Below, one piece after another: positions 26,180 to 38,832 of a DNA stretch of 64,000 nt. Positions within the stretch are counted from its first letter, which is position 1, and every line of letters starts with the position of its first letter. The DNA is from Branchiostoma floridae. Taxonomy: Eukaryota > Chordata > Leptocardii > Amphioxiformes > Branchiostomatidae. The position numbers and the translations under genes were made by a program. Below the pieces are notes generated by a model. The model ran no database searches and was not told where the DNA came from. It worked only from the letters and a program-made list of their open reading frames with translations. The DNA lies in NCBI RefSeq assembly GCF_000003815.2, contig NC_049992.1, positions 14,297,847 to 14,361,846 of the forward strand, given 5' to 3'.

Positions 26180-27721
26180 CGTGCAAATAATAACAGTATA
26201 CATGTATGGCGATACTTGCCAACCAAATACGGTACTCATTTGCCAATCTGCCATAGAGGGTGGAAAATTATATGGTATATTGTGTTCGCCCTACAAGTAT
26301 TTTACATCGCCGACGCATTCAACTGTCAGGTTTCAAGGTCATATCGCTAAAAGCAGATGGAGTTGTTTTCTTTATAACTCCTATTAATCAGTATCATAAA
26401 CCTATGCGTGAATTCTGACGAAGACTCCAGTAACTTACACTGCTACAAAAAAGCAACAAATATTATAGTTTCATCGAAAGGTAGCCTGTACCGTTGGCCG
26501 TTCCTCCCAACCATTATCATTAAAAAGTCTGCAAGACAGCATTCCTATGCATTGAGCTACACTGTTGATGAAATCGTGACTCTCAGTACCGAAATGTTGA
26601 CGCCGCTTTCTCTTATCCATCATCTCCCAGTGACAGTTTCTGATGAATCTGAGCCAGCATGTGCAGACGATATTCCTCTCACGACTTGGCGGAACTCTCA
26701 GTCTTGAGCTGTTTTCATACATGCCGAGCAACGTTATTAAACAGGAGGTAGACATGTCAAACCTCGGAGTATGAAATCACTCGGGTCGTTAACGACCACT
26801 TTAGAATGTTGACGAGTTCGTCACGGTTCTGATTTACCTGCTCTGGCCGTGAGCGTGGCCTTCTTTCAAAACTAAAGGTTACAGCTTTCTTTCTCAACGG
26901 CTTGGGAGAGAAATAATCTAGTCTTACATTCTGAAGGTCGATGTCAGTTCTCCGTAACGCTGCCAAGACAAACGTGTTGAAATGTTAAGCCTTTATTCCA
27001 CTTGACGTCGATCTCGCTGTGACCTGGCTTCGCTTGTATTTGTGTAACTATTGACTTTATAATTTGGATGTCATGCAAAATGAGAATGAATGACTGAAAA
27101 GAAGTGGAATGGGGGGGGGGGCAGAATTGCCTCTAAGGTGATGGAAAGCATTGGTCTGTAGCTGTGTCTTCAATCGAAATGGTGCTTTTAACTCAAACCT
27201 TTACTGCAGTGATTCTACAATGTGTTTTATTACTGCGCAGAATCAATTAAGTCATATAGTATTCGGCTAATGCTGCCTGCTACAACCTTTACCTCAATGA
27301 TGACAAATACATATGTCTGATATCCCACAGTTTTATGTTTTGGCAATAGCAGTGGATTGTAACTCTTGATATTTAGTATCAACAACTACATAATTGCCCC
27401 TCCCCTGTCGGCAAAACAGCCATTACGTGAACCAAAAGTGCATTATTGTCAGTCCTCCTGCTAAGAAAATGGTTTATGATATAATGTGTTAATTTTTCAT
27501 TGACTTTTGCGATACAAGTCACCTTGTGTCATTTACATTATTTTACCTTACCACCAGGGTAATGAAATTACATCATTGCAACGTTAGTCTACTATCCTAG
27601 AAGAATTTGCTAACGTGCCTGTTAAACTGCACCTCTTCCAATTTACAAAACGTGTACAAAGCTTAGGAATTTCTATCTATTCGCATCCATCAACAGTACA
27701 GGTAATTACTTATGACATCGT
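26179..27721. other. Intergenic, with an 11-G tract
   Basis: No gene recognised. A run of 11 G lies at 27111-27121. Frames of 94-99 codons at 26408-26755 on both strands are mutual shadows without known domains. Confidence 0.4.
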
Positions 27722-27848
27722 ATTGGCGTAACGATTAGAATGTTCGGACCAGAACCCAGAGGTACTGGGTTTGAATCCCCCGACTTGTTCCCCATGTCGT
27801 GCCCTTGGGAAAGACCCTTTACACGACTTTCCTTACTCCTCCCAGATG
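27722..27848 (+). mobile_element. tRNA-derived SINE, copy 1
   Basis: The 5' part resembles a tRNA gene: TTGGCGTAACGATTAGAA fits a degenerate box A, and GGGTTTGAATCCC about 30 bp later fits box B (consensus GGTTCGANTCC). The 3' part, GTCGTGCCCTTGGGAAAGAC then ACACGACTTTCCTTACTCC, is shared with copies near 46581 and 59775. Three copies with the same head and tail support a SINE rather than a tRNA gene; the head does not fold into an obvious cloverleaf. Confidence 0.75.
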
Positions 27849-27984
27849 TTCATGCCTCCGTTTCCAAACACCGTGCCCTAAACTCAATGGATAACAACCT
27901 ACTACCCCATACGGCTTCATATAAAGGCTATGGGACTAACAGTAACCTTTTACTAGTTTCATATATGGATTCTTGAGGAGCTCC

Positions 27985-28207
27985 GAGGTTCACCAGCCTC
28001 CACCAGGCTTCGTGGATCGGTGGTCTAATTGTAGAAATTGGACAAGTAGAGTTTATAGTACGATAGGGAAGTTAGCCGGCCAGAAGAGTACGTTTCATCA
28101 CCACGAAGCCTGTGCGGGGTCGCTATGTTCTTTGAAGTCCACTCGTGGTGAGGATAATGATTCTACCGATCCACGGAGCCTGGTAGAGGCTAGAGGTTCA
28201 CCTCACC
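27985..28207. mobile_element. Unclassified element with about 35-bp inverted ends
   Basis: The left end reads GAGGTTCACCAGCCTCCACC then AGGCTTCGTGGATCGGT. The right end, reverse complemented, reads AACCTCTAGCCTCTACC then AGGCTCCGTGGATCGGT. The interior of about 150 bp is non-coding. I could not read a clean target-site duplication. It lies 137 bp after a SINE. It is probably a MITE of a third family. Confidence 0.6.
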
Positions 28208-31200
28208 TTTCAATTAAAGCCCGTTCTTTTATCTGACTTCGTGTTCCTGTAATCTCCCATCGGAAGTTGCGGGTTGACGTATGCACCCATTAGGACATGA
28301 TCACAGGAAGGAAACTAATCATTAAGATGAATCCATATTGCGGCTAATTACGCCGCATTAATGAACTAATTTTGTTTAATTGATCTATGGTAATCTGCAT
28401 GTTCTCATCATCTGAACCTAATAAAACAGCATGTTTGAAATTAAGCGCACTGAAAATAGGTATAATCAAGGATTCTGTTTAAGGTTAACTTCGAACGGCA
28501 AAATAAACAGTTTTGCTTCGCATCTGATCATGAGTGAGAGAAAAAAGTTGAACTGTGCCAAAAATAGCTCAAGAGACCTATGTCATTGGGACGGTGGACC
28601 GTTTTGCCCTGGTCGCATCCTTTATTACCTGCCTCTTGCATGAACACATCATTATCATTACATTTACAGCACCCATCTTCCGTAATATTGCCATTTATAG
28701 TCTATATGGATAGCCTGCCATTACAATATTTTCCACCTTATCAACTCCGATGCTTCATGCTTATGCACGGCTGCTATTAAAAAACTTCTACTCATTAATC
28801 CATTATAAGATAAAATTTTTGTATAGACGACATATACGTACCTAACGTTAATGCATGTGAACACATTACAGTGCAAACTTTACAAAGCATTGGCATTTAT
28901 AGAGCACTCGTGCCGTGCGGCCACAAACATATCTTCCCCGGTCGTTCTGGTGACAAGGACAATCCATTAAGTCTCAGTTGTCATACAACTCTGCGCGTCC
29001 CTTATTGATTCGTACACCAGGCTAAGAAGTTATTTATGGTTATTCTTCCGTTCATCGGAGTACTTGTACGGGACCCCATGCCGCCTCTACTTACATTTCC
29101 TTCGATTTAAATGTCAAGCGGAACACCTGGAGGATTGCTGCCTCCTCTCGCCGACCGCCATCTGGCGTCCCAACAAATCACCTCGCGTGGGGTCCGATGC
29201 CGTGAGAAAGAAGCATATGTACGTGATGTGCTACTCAACAAGCAGGGAGTCTTACACTTGTGTACTATACTAAATGTGGATCTGAATGAAGACAAAGTCA
29301 AAAGTCTTTCCAACCTAACTAGCAAAATACTAAAAAAAGGCTTGTCATAGCTTCATGAAGTTATTCATCAGATGTGTCGTGTTGAATGGTGTGTCGACTT
29401 CTCATCACAATATAAGTGTTTTTCTACTAATTGTTGAACCTACGCCATCATAGAATTAATTATATAAGTGGCCAATCACAGTCTGGAAACAATAACGCAT
29501 GTTACAACAAAGCATAAAAGATTGTTCAGTGGCTATTTTAAGTAATAAAATTATGTATCCAGCATGATTCTTTGATCAAACACAACAGGGCAGAAATTTA
29601 AATTCTCTCTGTGTTAGCGTCAAACTGAAACGTCGGGTCTTTTCATACTCTCCAGATTAAATAGTAGATCTAGAATTAAGTAATCTTGGCAGGAATGGAA
29701 ACTGGCTTACGCTACGCACCAATTCTGAGATGATTTTCAATCTGTACAAACCGTAGTTTCTCAAAAATAGGATTGTCAGCAGGAACACAAAGATTTGGGT
29801 GATCGGATGCAGTTACAAGTGTGATCCATTTTGGTCTCAACAAATATCTTGCTCCGTATGCACCATATAAAAGAAAAACTCGACTCAAAATGGTGTATGT
29901 ATCCCTACTTGATAATAAGCCTGTCAGGTAAAACAGACGAAATTGCACAGACTGGGAGAGGATACATTACGAAGTCACAGGTTGAATCTAGCATTCAAAA
30001 ATGAGTAAATGTAATGTTAGTTCAGATAATTTGTCCACACTACGGTAACCAACAGCGAGAAAAGTTTCGTTGTGGAAAATGACTGCGATATACGAAGTAT
30101 CTACGATCTATGGCGTCCTTTAACATCCGTGGAGTATTTCATTTTGCCTTCAGTTACAAGAGCAATGGCGCCATTGCCAAAAGCATTGCTGTTATCTATA
30201 TGTAAATTTCATTAACCGAGTACCAAAGCAGAGTAACTCGCTGCTGTGAAATTAGTGCAATCTGTCATATTTTGACTGCTGGTCTTATTATTTCTTTTTA
30301 TCTTTACATATTCTCATATCAATTTGGGCATGTTCGAGATTGTTCCTCTACACGTTTATGATATTCTATTAATTAATGTCGTTCGGGAATAAATCAAGAA
30401 AATGCCCGGGGGTGATTATCTCTGTGGATTTCTACCCATTTTCTATGCACATATTCTTCATAAATTGTAAACATTGCAACCGAATAAACAATAAGGAATT
30501 TTATAACAACACAAGTTTTTCATTCATCCCAATAAAGGGGTGTGTTACGCCGAAGGGCGGTTATACCGGCTATATAGATATAGATGCAGATACAGAATTG
30601 TTTTATTTGAAAATTAGAAACCGTGTGGTTAATTATCAGTAATATGGCCGTGTGCATTGGGGACTTAAGAGCAATTAACAACTTTAAAAAAAGGTTTATT
30701 CAATGTTTTCAACGAAAAACTGTCAAGCCTTAGATAGGACAAGTTATTATTTTCTTTGTCGTGACAGAAATGCATCATCCTGGATTGAGGCTTCAAAGTA
30801 CATGTTATACTTTATGTATCAGGCCAGCAATAAAACTCATTAGACGGATGGCGCCATAGACTTCCTGCAACTTATGATCCACTGCACACCGAGTCACGTG
30901 TGGTATCTACATAACGTGACGTCACAGAAGCAGTGGATTCCTCATTCATTGACAAAGATTGCAGCTGTTCAGTTCAACTTTTCTACAGTGTTTTATACAA
31001 ACTCAGATGAACTTTCATCATTACCCACAAAGCAGTGGGAATGGAATATCACTTATAACCACATCATACTTTTGTTTGCACATGTGCCAATCATGACTAT
31101 AAAGGTGTCCATCTTTGGCTATACTCCACCAATTCACCAACAGAGCTCGTATAGTAATGTTTCCGGAATCCGATTACCGTGGTCAGAATCGGTTTTTCCG

Positions 31201-33555
31201 GTATACTGTACGACGTTTCCGTCTGACGTCAACAACCATTCCTCCTAATATCGGAATCGTCTTCCCACAGTCATGATGGAGATTGATTGATGGTAGTAGA
31301 CAGTACTAAACATACTAACTTAAGACCTCAAATACCTTTCAGTCCTCTTAATCCCTTTACTTCATGCGGCATTATCATCTTTTCCGTATCAGTAACGGAG
31401 TGCTGCGACTTCTGACACGATCATTTCCATTGTTTCCCCGTACCCTACCAAATAAGCACATAATTAAGAAAAGGAATTTGATGCTCAGAAACAAAAATAC
31501 ATACAGTACTTAGTCATAGCTTAACTCAATGTATCATAGGAAGATATACATGTCAGATTAACAAACAAAGGCAACGCATTAGCAACGGCAGACGGTTTGG
31601 GCAGATAACGGTATTATGATCACGAAAATTGATGAAGGACTCAATTATGCGATTAGAATCGCATGATCCTCTAAAACACAACACTCGATAAATCATACCT
31701 CGTGGAAGCATTAGTCAAGTCGTTGCTGCTCTACTTGGGAAAAGACGTTGTCTCAAGTATGCAGTTATTGGGATGACGTTTCTTGATAAATGCCTCTGTA
31801 ACTTATAGAATGACGTAAAATACGTAAGATCCCTAGATTGAAACTATATTTATAGCGTACAAACTGATGAAAAGGTCAGCCATTCTTTACATACTATAGA
31901 GTTTTGATTGCTTTGTGACTGGAAAGAGGAGAAAGTCATAAAACGTCCTCTAGGAGCATTGCACATGCACAGGACTTAATCAAATGTATCAACTTGCTTA
32001 TATCACTCTCATTTCCTATATTTGCTCATAAACTCACAAATGAAATGCACGTAATAACAACACCTGGCTGTCAAAACATGACGAATCACTTCTGTCTTAT
32101 TTGACGTAACGGTTGTACATTTCTGTCACCAATTATGTATAACGAACGTAATAAAAAGCCAAGACGTACGACTTATCTATGCTATCATAGTTTAATAGTG
32201 TAGCGTTTAGCAGATACGGCATTTCATCGTGCCGCTACAACTATTGTGACGTGTAGCATAAAAACTGTCTTCACAAAATGTGTTTAAACTTTACTAAGTA
32301 TGTCTGTGTGCTGGAAAACCATGAAGTTGCATAGTGATTAGACTTGTCACTTCAGTTTATTAACGATTACGTAGGACATCATATAAAAAGTACATTGGAC
32401 AAAGATGCACATGTGGAAAGTACTGTCAGCGCCTTAGAATGACTTGCACCGAAAGTGATTACAAATCCCACCTTTGCCTATCTGAAATATTTTATCTAGT
32501 CTTGACTGAAATGTCATACCAGTTGTGATATGCTACAACAGATTGACGTGCTTTAGCATAAGATGATTATATTTTTCCGTTTGAAATTCAAAGCAGGCGA
32601 GCTTTTATAGGCTACATGTAATTGATATAACACACGTCGACATTACGTATTGTCTTTAGATTAAAGCTGAAGAGAATTATGAATATCTTTCAATACAAAC
32701 ACTATTTCAGACTTGTCCGATGCGACAGACAGCTTTCAAAATTTCGTTCTGAACATGTTATCTAATTTATTTGCTTTTGTTCTGTCTCATTGATTTCTAA
32801 CCTTTTTGTTCCGCCATTCCTCTCCAATATCTGTCTGAAACACAGTAACGCATTATTTCAGGCCAACTCCTTCGGAACGAATGGATCAAGCAACGTAAGC
32901 AGACGCAGGAATTCAGAAAACTGACCGCAGAAACGCAACGCACCAAAAAGTCTGGTCTTCAAGTGGGTAGATTGTAAGATATAAATCTCTATGCCGCCAA
33001 GTGGATTATATACACTGGTAGAAGGGCTTGCTGATTGCGTACGATGATATATAACTCCTGTCATCTGGGATCATGTAGCTTTGCTTAAGCGGAAGCTGTT
33101 TCCTCATCTAGTGAAAACTCTGCGCCAAGAATAAGTGACAAATCCACAACATACGACAAGTGCCAATTTACAAATCCAATTTTCTAATCATATTCAGGGA
33201 TGGTTTCTGTACCACTTTGCAAATTAATCAGTCCATTGGGATCCCTGTGACATCAACAGTGTTTGCACTGGTCATTTTTCATCATTTTCCCTTTACCGAA
33301 CTAGTTTGGCGCACCATTGCATAATCCACCCATACTTACAGTAAACGTGCATCGCACACGCAATATCGGTTGATAAATCTACAAATGATATGTCTTGGAG
33401 ATAAAGATTCGGAAGACTGTGCAGTATTTTTGCTTTCAAATCGCAACGACCAGTTTCCCAATCCGTTTCCGTTTAAGACACGATGAACATGATATCTTCC
33501 TCTCCATCTATAGATCGCCTGGCTCTGTTGGCCGCCCATACTCTCAGGGAACAGC
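28208..33555. other. Intergenic, gene-poor
   Basis: No gene recognised in 5.3 kb. Two open frames are somewhat protein-like: 29111-29350 plus (EKEAYVRDVLLNKQGVLHLC and following) and 30874-31248 plus (124 codons). Neither has a known domain or splice sites that I would defend. Confidence 0.4.
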
Positions 33556-33796
33556 TTATAGTGCACTTGGGGCACCGGTGCGGCACTGCTGGGTTTGTTC
33601 ACTAGCTGCGGCACTGTTGTGTTGTTTTCGCTGATTTTTCTATAATTCAGATATTGCGTAAAAGTATGACTTAGAAGACATCAGAATACACCAAACGTAA
33701 GAACATTCGTTCACCTTCTCTGATATTTGTTGAGTAATTTGTCGAACCCCGCAGTGCCGCATTGGTACCCCAATTGCATGTGACATACCACCTTTA
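33556..33796 (-). mobile_element. MITE family 1, copy 4, inverted, eroded ends
   Basis: The left arm GTGCACTTGGGGCACCGGTG and the right arm CGAACCCCGCAGTGCCGCAT match the family inverted repeats. The core (TATGACTTAGAAGACATCAG) is in minus orientation. The outer 15 bp of the left end are lost and the right end is mutated, so no target duplication can be read. Confidence 0.82.
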
Positions 33797-34565
33797 GTGC
33801 CAACCGTCGTCACAACCAGCACTAACGTCATTCCTTGTGTAAAAGTACCCCCATGCTAAGTTCGTGACGGCAAACGCGTGTATATAGTTGGCATGTACAC
33901 CAGAGAATATCGGAAGGGTGACTTTGCCTCACCATCAAAAACTGTCTTTCAAGTTGAATTGGAAATGCTCTCTAATAAGTTCTTCGTCTTCCTCATCGAC
34001 CAGAAATGGTGCGCGTAATCATATCATAGGCACTACATCAAAGCTTGGATACAGCTAAATAAATAAATTGTAGGCTCATGAATCACTCTTTCCAATTCAA
34101 ATTTCGTTCGCCCTACGTCGTTTCCAGCATGTTTATTTAGGAATCTTTCATGCTACCGCAATTAAGCTAAGCAAATATCTTTTTACGAATGATTTTTCTG
34201 ATAGTATGTACTTTTCCCCGATGATTTTTAGATATCTTCTGCAATATCAATAACCTGATTTTGTCAACGTTTTCATTTCAGTTGAGTGCAATACTGCGTT
34301 TGTTTTCCACGAAATGTCGATGCATTTGGCTCCAGTGATAGTGGTGGGAGATAACGAGCAGAACATGCATTGAATGACTGAAATAAATGAATGATCAGAA
34401 TTTTGACGAAATTCCTACACAGTTGACTCCAGGGATCGCCATGATACACCGTTACACACGTAGCTAATGCCATAATGTACAGGCTGTCGAGGAGTTCCCT
34501 ACCAACGCATCCTTGGCAATAGGCCTGCCTTTATCCCTCAGTGGAGAACTCCACTAGACAATGAA

Positions 34566-34910
34566 GTAAGTGCAGTATATGATCCCGTACGTCCTGTGGG
34601 GGGTTACAGGCGAGATGCACAATCAACGTGTTCCAAGGTAATAGAACATTTGGACCATCGGGATTCAACGCACTTATCCGACCAGCTAATGCTGTTGTCC
34701 AACCCGTCAGATACAGTAGGCGCGGAAAGCCACACTCACAACGTAGGATGCTGCTTAGATTCTACAATAAATTCGTCGTATTGCCGCAATGGTAGCGAGT
34801 CAAATGTTGAAGAAAGTACTAGTGAATGTTCAAGTTTCATAAACAAATATATATTCTCAAGTCATCAATGGCAAACCTGTTGTTATTGGTATTTTGGGCA
34901 TAGAACGTAA
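34566..34910 (+). CDS. Doubtful open frame, unidentified
   Basis: An open frame of at least 104 codons, rich in Ser, Cys, Asn and acidic residues (for example NGSESNVEESTSECSSFINK), ending YWYFGHRT and a stop. Open sequence continues upstream of the first Met, so it could be an internal or last exon. I recognise no family. The composition is hydrophilic with no membrane segment. Confidence 0.15.
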   Translation, partial: VSAVYDPVRPVGGYRRDAQSTCSKVIEHLDHRDSTHLSDQLMLLSNPSDTVGAESHTHNVGCCLDSTINSSYCRNGSESNVEESTSECSSFINKYIFSSHQWQTCCYWYFGHRT

Positions 34911-35089
34911 CGTAACTAGACAGAGATGTCACAATTAGACTTGCTAGTAATTTAAGGATTTTCAATGTTTTCATATTAGAACTTCTGATCAGTACATATA
35001 ACAGTAACCATCACTATGTACCGAATATGTAAATCTAGAATTCTTTTGCATAAGCTTAAAATATTTCATGGTTATATGAAATCGCCGAA

Positions 35090-35330
35090 TTAGCTTATGA
35101 ATATGCTCCTAAGGGTGTTACGGAATAGTTGATGTTGAGTAAGGGATGGAGAACTGTCCGTGGCCAGTTTTATCCGACCAGATCTTGCGTACGGCGAGCT
35201 AGGGTTCACGCTGGACTTGGCTAAATCAATCTTCATGCCCAAAGCCATCAATAACAGCACCGTGACACCATCGGACGCAACTTTAAAGTCACAGAACAGC
35301 ACATAACACAGAGAGTTAGCGAAACTCGGG
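35090..35330 (-). CDS. Doubtful exon-like frame, unidentified
   Basis: On the minus strand an open frame runs through LSIPSFANSLCYVLFCDF, KVASDGVTVLLLMALGMK and IDLAKSSVNPSSPYARSG to a stop at 35090. The open stretch begins after a possible acceptor (CACAG) near 35330. The alternation of hydrophobic and polar residues is more protein-like than typical noise here, but I cannot name a family and no partner exon is clear. Confidence 0.18.
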
Positions 35331-35846
35331 ATGGATAATCTGTGCTACGGAATCCCTACCTCTGCTCATGTAACGTTAATCTGTAAAAAAAACTGATTCG
35401 ATGATATAGATGGTAGTTAGTTTCATAACAAAAGAAAAGTTGGCTGGAATATTCGAACAATGTCATTTATCAATCACTGACAAAATTTACCTATTAGACA
35501 ACCATATTCATGATGTCAGGATTATTGTAACCATCAAGTAGAAAGTTTATGTATAGCTTATAAAAGCTGATTATGACATGCGTATCCTTGTGTGATATAG
35601 TCCTTGTGGAATAACACTTTTATAGTCTATGGGATAGCACGTTTATGTTTAGAATTAATCAAGCAATTTATTGACCAACAGGAGATGCTCTACGTTCCCT
35701 TTATGGCCAATATATGACTCTTCAGAATAAGTTATGCGCTGTTGTCCTCTTTCTGTCTCTGATGTCTTTATTTACAGCCTACCTCTGATGGAGCTCTACA
35801 AAACATGGTTGCACCGCCCAGATAAGCCTCTGGCATTTTTGTCACT

Positions 35847-36080
35847 ATGCCGCTTCTGAGGAAACCAAGCGCCAAGCCTGGTAATGCAAAGTCATCCGTC
35901 TACGATGCAGTAGCATTAGGCATCTGCCCACCTGTCACATCCAGTACGGTCCTTGAAGATGACGTGTATCATGAGTGCTTTGTTTATGGTGTTACGAAGC
36001 ATATTCCATATCTTGACCTCGACATTGCAACGTCAGAACGCCAAACGTTATCCCGCAACGTATTTCATTGGGCAATCTAA
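35847..36080 (+). CDS. Doubtful open frame, unidentified
   Basis: A 77-codon frame starting MPLLRKPSAKPGNAKSSVYD, continuing TSSTVLEDDVYHECFVYGVT and ending in a stop at 36080. It has no signal peptide, membrane segment or known motif. It may be chance. Confidence 0.13.
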   Translation: MPLLRKPSAKPGNAKSSVYDAVALGICPPVTSSTVLEDDVYHECFVYGVTKHIPYLDLDIATSERQTLSRNVFHWAI

Positions 36081-37345
36081 TCATAGGTATTATGTATTTG
36101 CTCTGGCTACATGAACAACTTTAGTTTGATTCCTACATGTTTATTCCTCTGTATTGAAGTGAAGACACGCCAGTGCGGTCTGGTTGAAGATCTGCACGAC
36201 AAACTTAAACAGATTTGGGGCCTTTTTAGATTATTTGGCCTGGTTCGTTTGTATGTACATGTATATAGATGCTGAGAAGAAGCTGAATTGCTAATGATTG
36301 AAAGCAAAGCAAAAACTTATTTTCGTTAAATGTCTGTGGTATTTGTATATGGGAATTGATGCCCCTACCACTGCACACACCACGCAGCATCCATAGACCA
36401 CAGCTTTTACAAAAAGATGAGTTTGCTCAAGTTGATGCAGATATTATCGTTTAACTTATATGTATGTTTCACTATGTCATGACGTAGTGATGCTTTCTGG
36501 GCATGTACGTGGCTTACGTTAACAGAAGAACCATCGTACTAATCATGTAGAATATTTCAAAGTATTTAAAGTTATAAGTGCACTTAGATCCCTGCACTTA
36601 AAAAGTTTGACTCCATGTGATAGGCTAAATCCTGGCCGACCTTCCCATTTGTTTCGAAATACTGTAGGATTTTCTGGGACAGAAGGTTATAGAAATGGGT
36701 TTTTCTATCAAAGTACACTGATACATCAATGTCGTACATAGATTCTAAAAGCCAGAAAAATGGACGCAATTTTCCAGCAAGTAAATGTCAGGATAACATA
36801 TTGATGACCTCCTGTAGTCCCTTCATCTTTCTAATCACAAGTACATGATAACCTGGATGCTTTTAAGAATCAAAACTTGAACTTTAATTATTACCTTTTC
36901 ATTATCGAGTGTTACCATGGTTTAAATAGTCTTGATGCAATGAAAGCAATCGTTATAATCAACTGGTCAAAGTCACATCTTAAATTGATCTTCAGATGTA
37001 TCGATGTATGATCTATTGGCATCTATCAACTCTTACTCCTAGGTACCTAATGATTTAGCCCTAAAAAAAGAAGTTTATAATTTTTAAGTGCCATGTGCTC
37101 TAGATTCTAACACTTGTAGTCTGATCAAAAGTACAAAATCGACATGTGACCGGGCATTAGGAAACGGTTTAAAACGGTAATGACTACCGGACTACCTTGT
37201 GTCAACACGAGGTCCGGAACAACACTGACAGCGTACCGCTGGATGACGCATTTTCACTCCCTAGGTTCTACACCTCAAACCAAGGAAAACCATTCCCCAA
37301 CTAGCAGGGGTAGCATGGTAGCCTTCTGGAGAGACTCCACATTAC

Positions 37346-37550
37346 CTTGAGCAGGCCTCATGAGTAATATAAACCCTAAAACCCCCGTTTTCAGACATGC
37401 TCGTGTGTTTCTCTCTTCACCAAGATACCAAAAAGCAAATGGAGAAGGCAGCGGCTCATATTCCTCGGAACTAATCCTCCATTCGACCGTGGCCCCGGGC
37501 GATGACGACTCGGCCTTATCGCGGCGCAACTTTGTGCGTAAAGCGGCCAT
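37346..37550 (-). CDS. Possible first coding exon, unidentified
   Basis: On the minus strand ATG at 37550 sits in a fair context (GAAGAATGG). The frame reads MAALRTKLRRDKAESSSPGA, TVEWRISSEEYEPLPSPFAF and so on to LMRPAQ. There it meets a good donor (CAAG then GTAATG) after one extra base. GC and CpG are raised over 37440-37560, as near many animal gene starts. I found no second exon, so this is a weak candidate. Confidence 0.2.
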
Positions 37551-38656
37551 TCTTCACTGGGTTTATTTCCTTTATGCGCCATTCAGCCTTACGACTGAGA
37601 AACCCATGAGGTATAAATCAAGCAAACGATAATGTCAACCTGCAACAGCCCGCGTATTTGTATATGCAGCATCCCATATAACGTCTTCATCGGAGATAGT
37701 ATTTGAAGCAGCATGAAATTTGTAAAACGAAGAGCGCCATTTTTCATTCCGTAATCTCTTCCTTTGTACTCAATGTTTCGGTTTGAACGAATACAAGCGA
37801 GGAATTGGAAAAAAAGACGAAACATGCACGTCATAGTTGTTGTTTTTACCAATAAACATTACGAAGCAAGGATGAACTGTGTACACCAACACAACAAAAA
37901 TACTGATTGCTCTTTCTTTGACCAAGACTGGAGTTGTATACGTTGCCGTTGGGTAAACATTGTGTAGGAAATTACTACTGAACATTTGTTCAGAAATGTT
38001 TGTTTTTGTAGTAGAAATAATAAAATCGCCCCGGGCCGTGACCACAAACAAAAGTTGCCATCGAAATGAAATGAAATGACATAAGATGTTTGCTGGGCAT
38101 CATGTATCCAATATATCAACTACCTCTAGCTATAAGAATGAAAAAAAGACTGTAGATCTGGTCATAAACTGCATTGCCGTATCCCGTGCCTTCCCAGTCC
38201 AAACAAGATCTACATCATTGAATGTTTCCAACGCTAAATATATCAAGCTTTACAAACGCGCATATATATGTAAATATTCAACGTCAAAAGATTTACAGTT
38301 ACATGTATATGTAGTATCACTTTAAACTCTAGGCTAGTCAACAATATATTTTGCAAGTATACATCAAACGTCCATAGCACAGACACATAACATAATTCAA
38401 TAACATTAATGATGAGTTTTCCCTCATATATATGTAGATAATAACCCAAACTGACCAATATTCAGCTAATCAAGTAGAATACGTTGTCTATTGTTATGAG
38501 GATGTAGTGATGACGTCATGGAGACAAAACTATCCTAAGTCCAGGAATATTCATACGGTAGAGTTGGATAAGTTTCGAGAGGTCGGCGTTATATTCTAAC
38601 AGCAGATCTGAAAACCATTTCTCTTAAATCTTTGTACCCTGGATAAAACATTGATA

Positions 38657-38830
38657 CAGTAGAAGCCGCTTAATTGCACGGCCTATTTGCCAGTGAGTTT
38701 CGTGCAATTATCCGGTTGGTGCAATAATGCGAAGTTATTCAGCTGGGCCACACCGGTGAGGGATTTGGGGATTCCGTGCGGTTAACAGAAGTGTGCGTTA
38801 ATCCGATGTGCAATTAACTGGCTTCTACTG
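38657..38830. mobile_element. Tigger/pogo-like MITE with TA duplication
   Basis: The ends read CAGTAGAAGCCGCTTAATTG and, reverse complemented, CAGTAGAAGCCAGTTAATTG. They are flanked by TA at 38655-38656 and 38831-38832. The CAGTAGAA start and the TA target are typical of Tigger (Tc1/mariner superfamily) ends. The interior of about 120 bp is non-coding. Confidence 0.85.
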
Positions 38831-38832
38831 TA

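Larger units (their letters stand above)
33797..38654. other. Intergenic, with several weak exon candidates
   Basis: No gene recognised with confidence. Protein-like frames at 34596-34910 plus, 35090-35330 minus, 35847-36080 plus and 37346-37550 minus are listed separately. They lie on both strands and do not combine into one obvious model. Confidence 0.35.

Noticed and set aside
26001-26387. Frames with long Ile-Tyr runs
   Set aside because: They are translations of the (AT)n tract.
27722-27795. A functional tRNA gene
   Set aside because: Box B is near consensus, but there is no cloverleaf, and the same head is joined to the same tail at two other sites, which fits a SINE.
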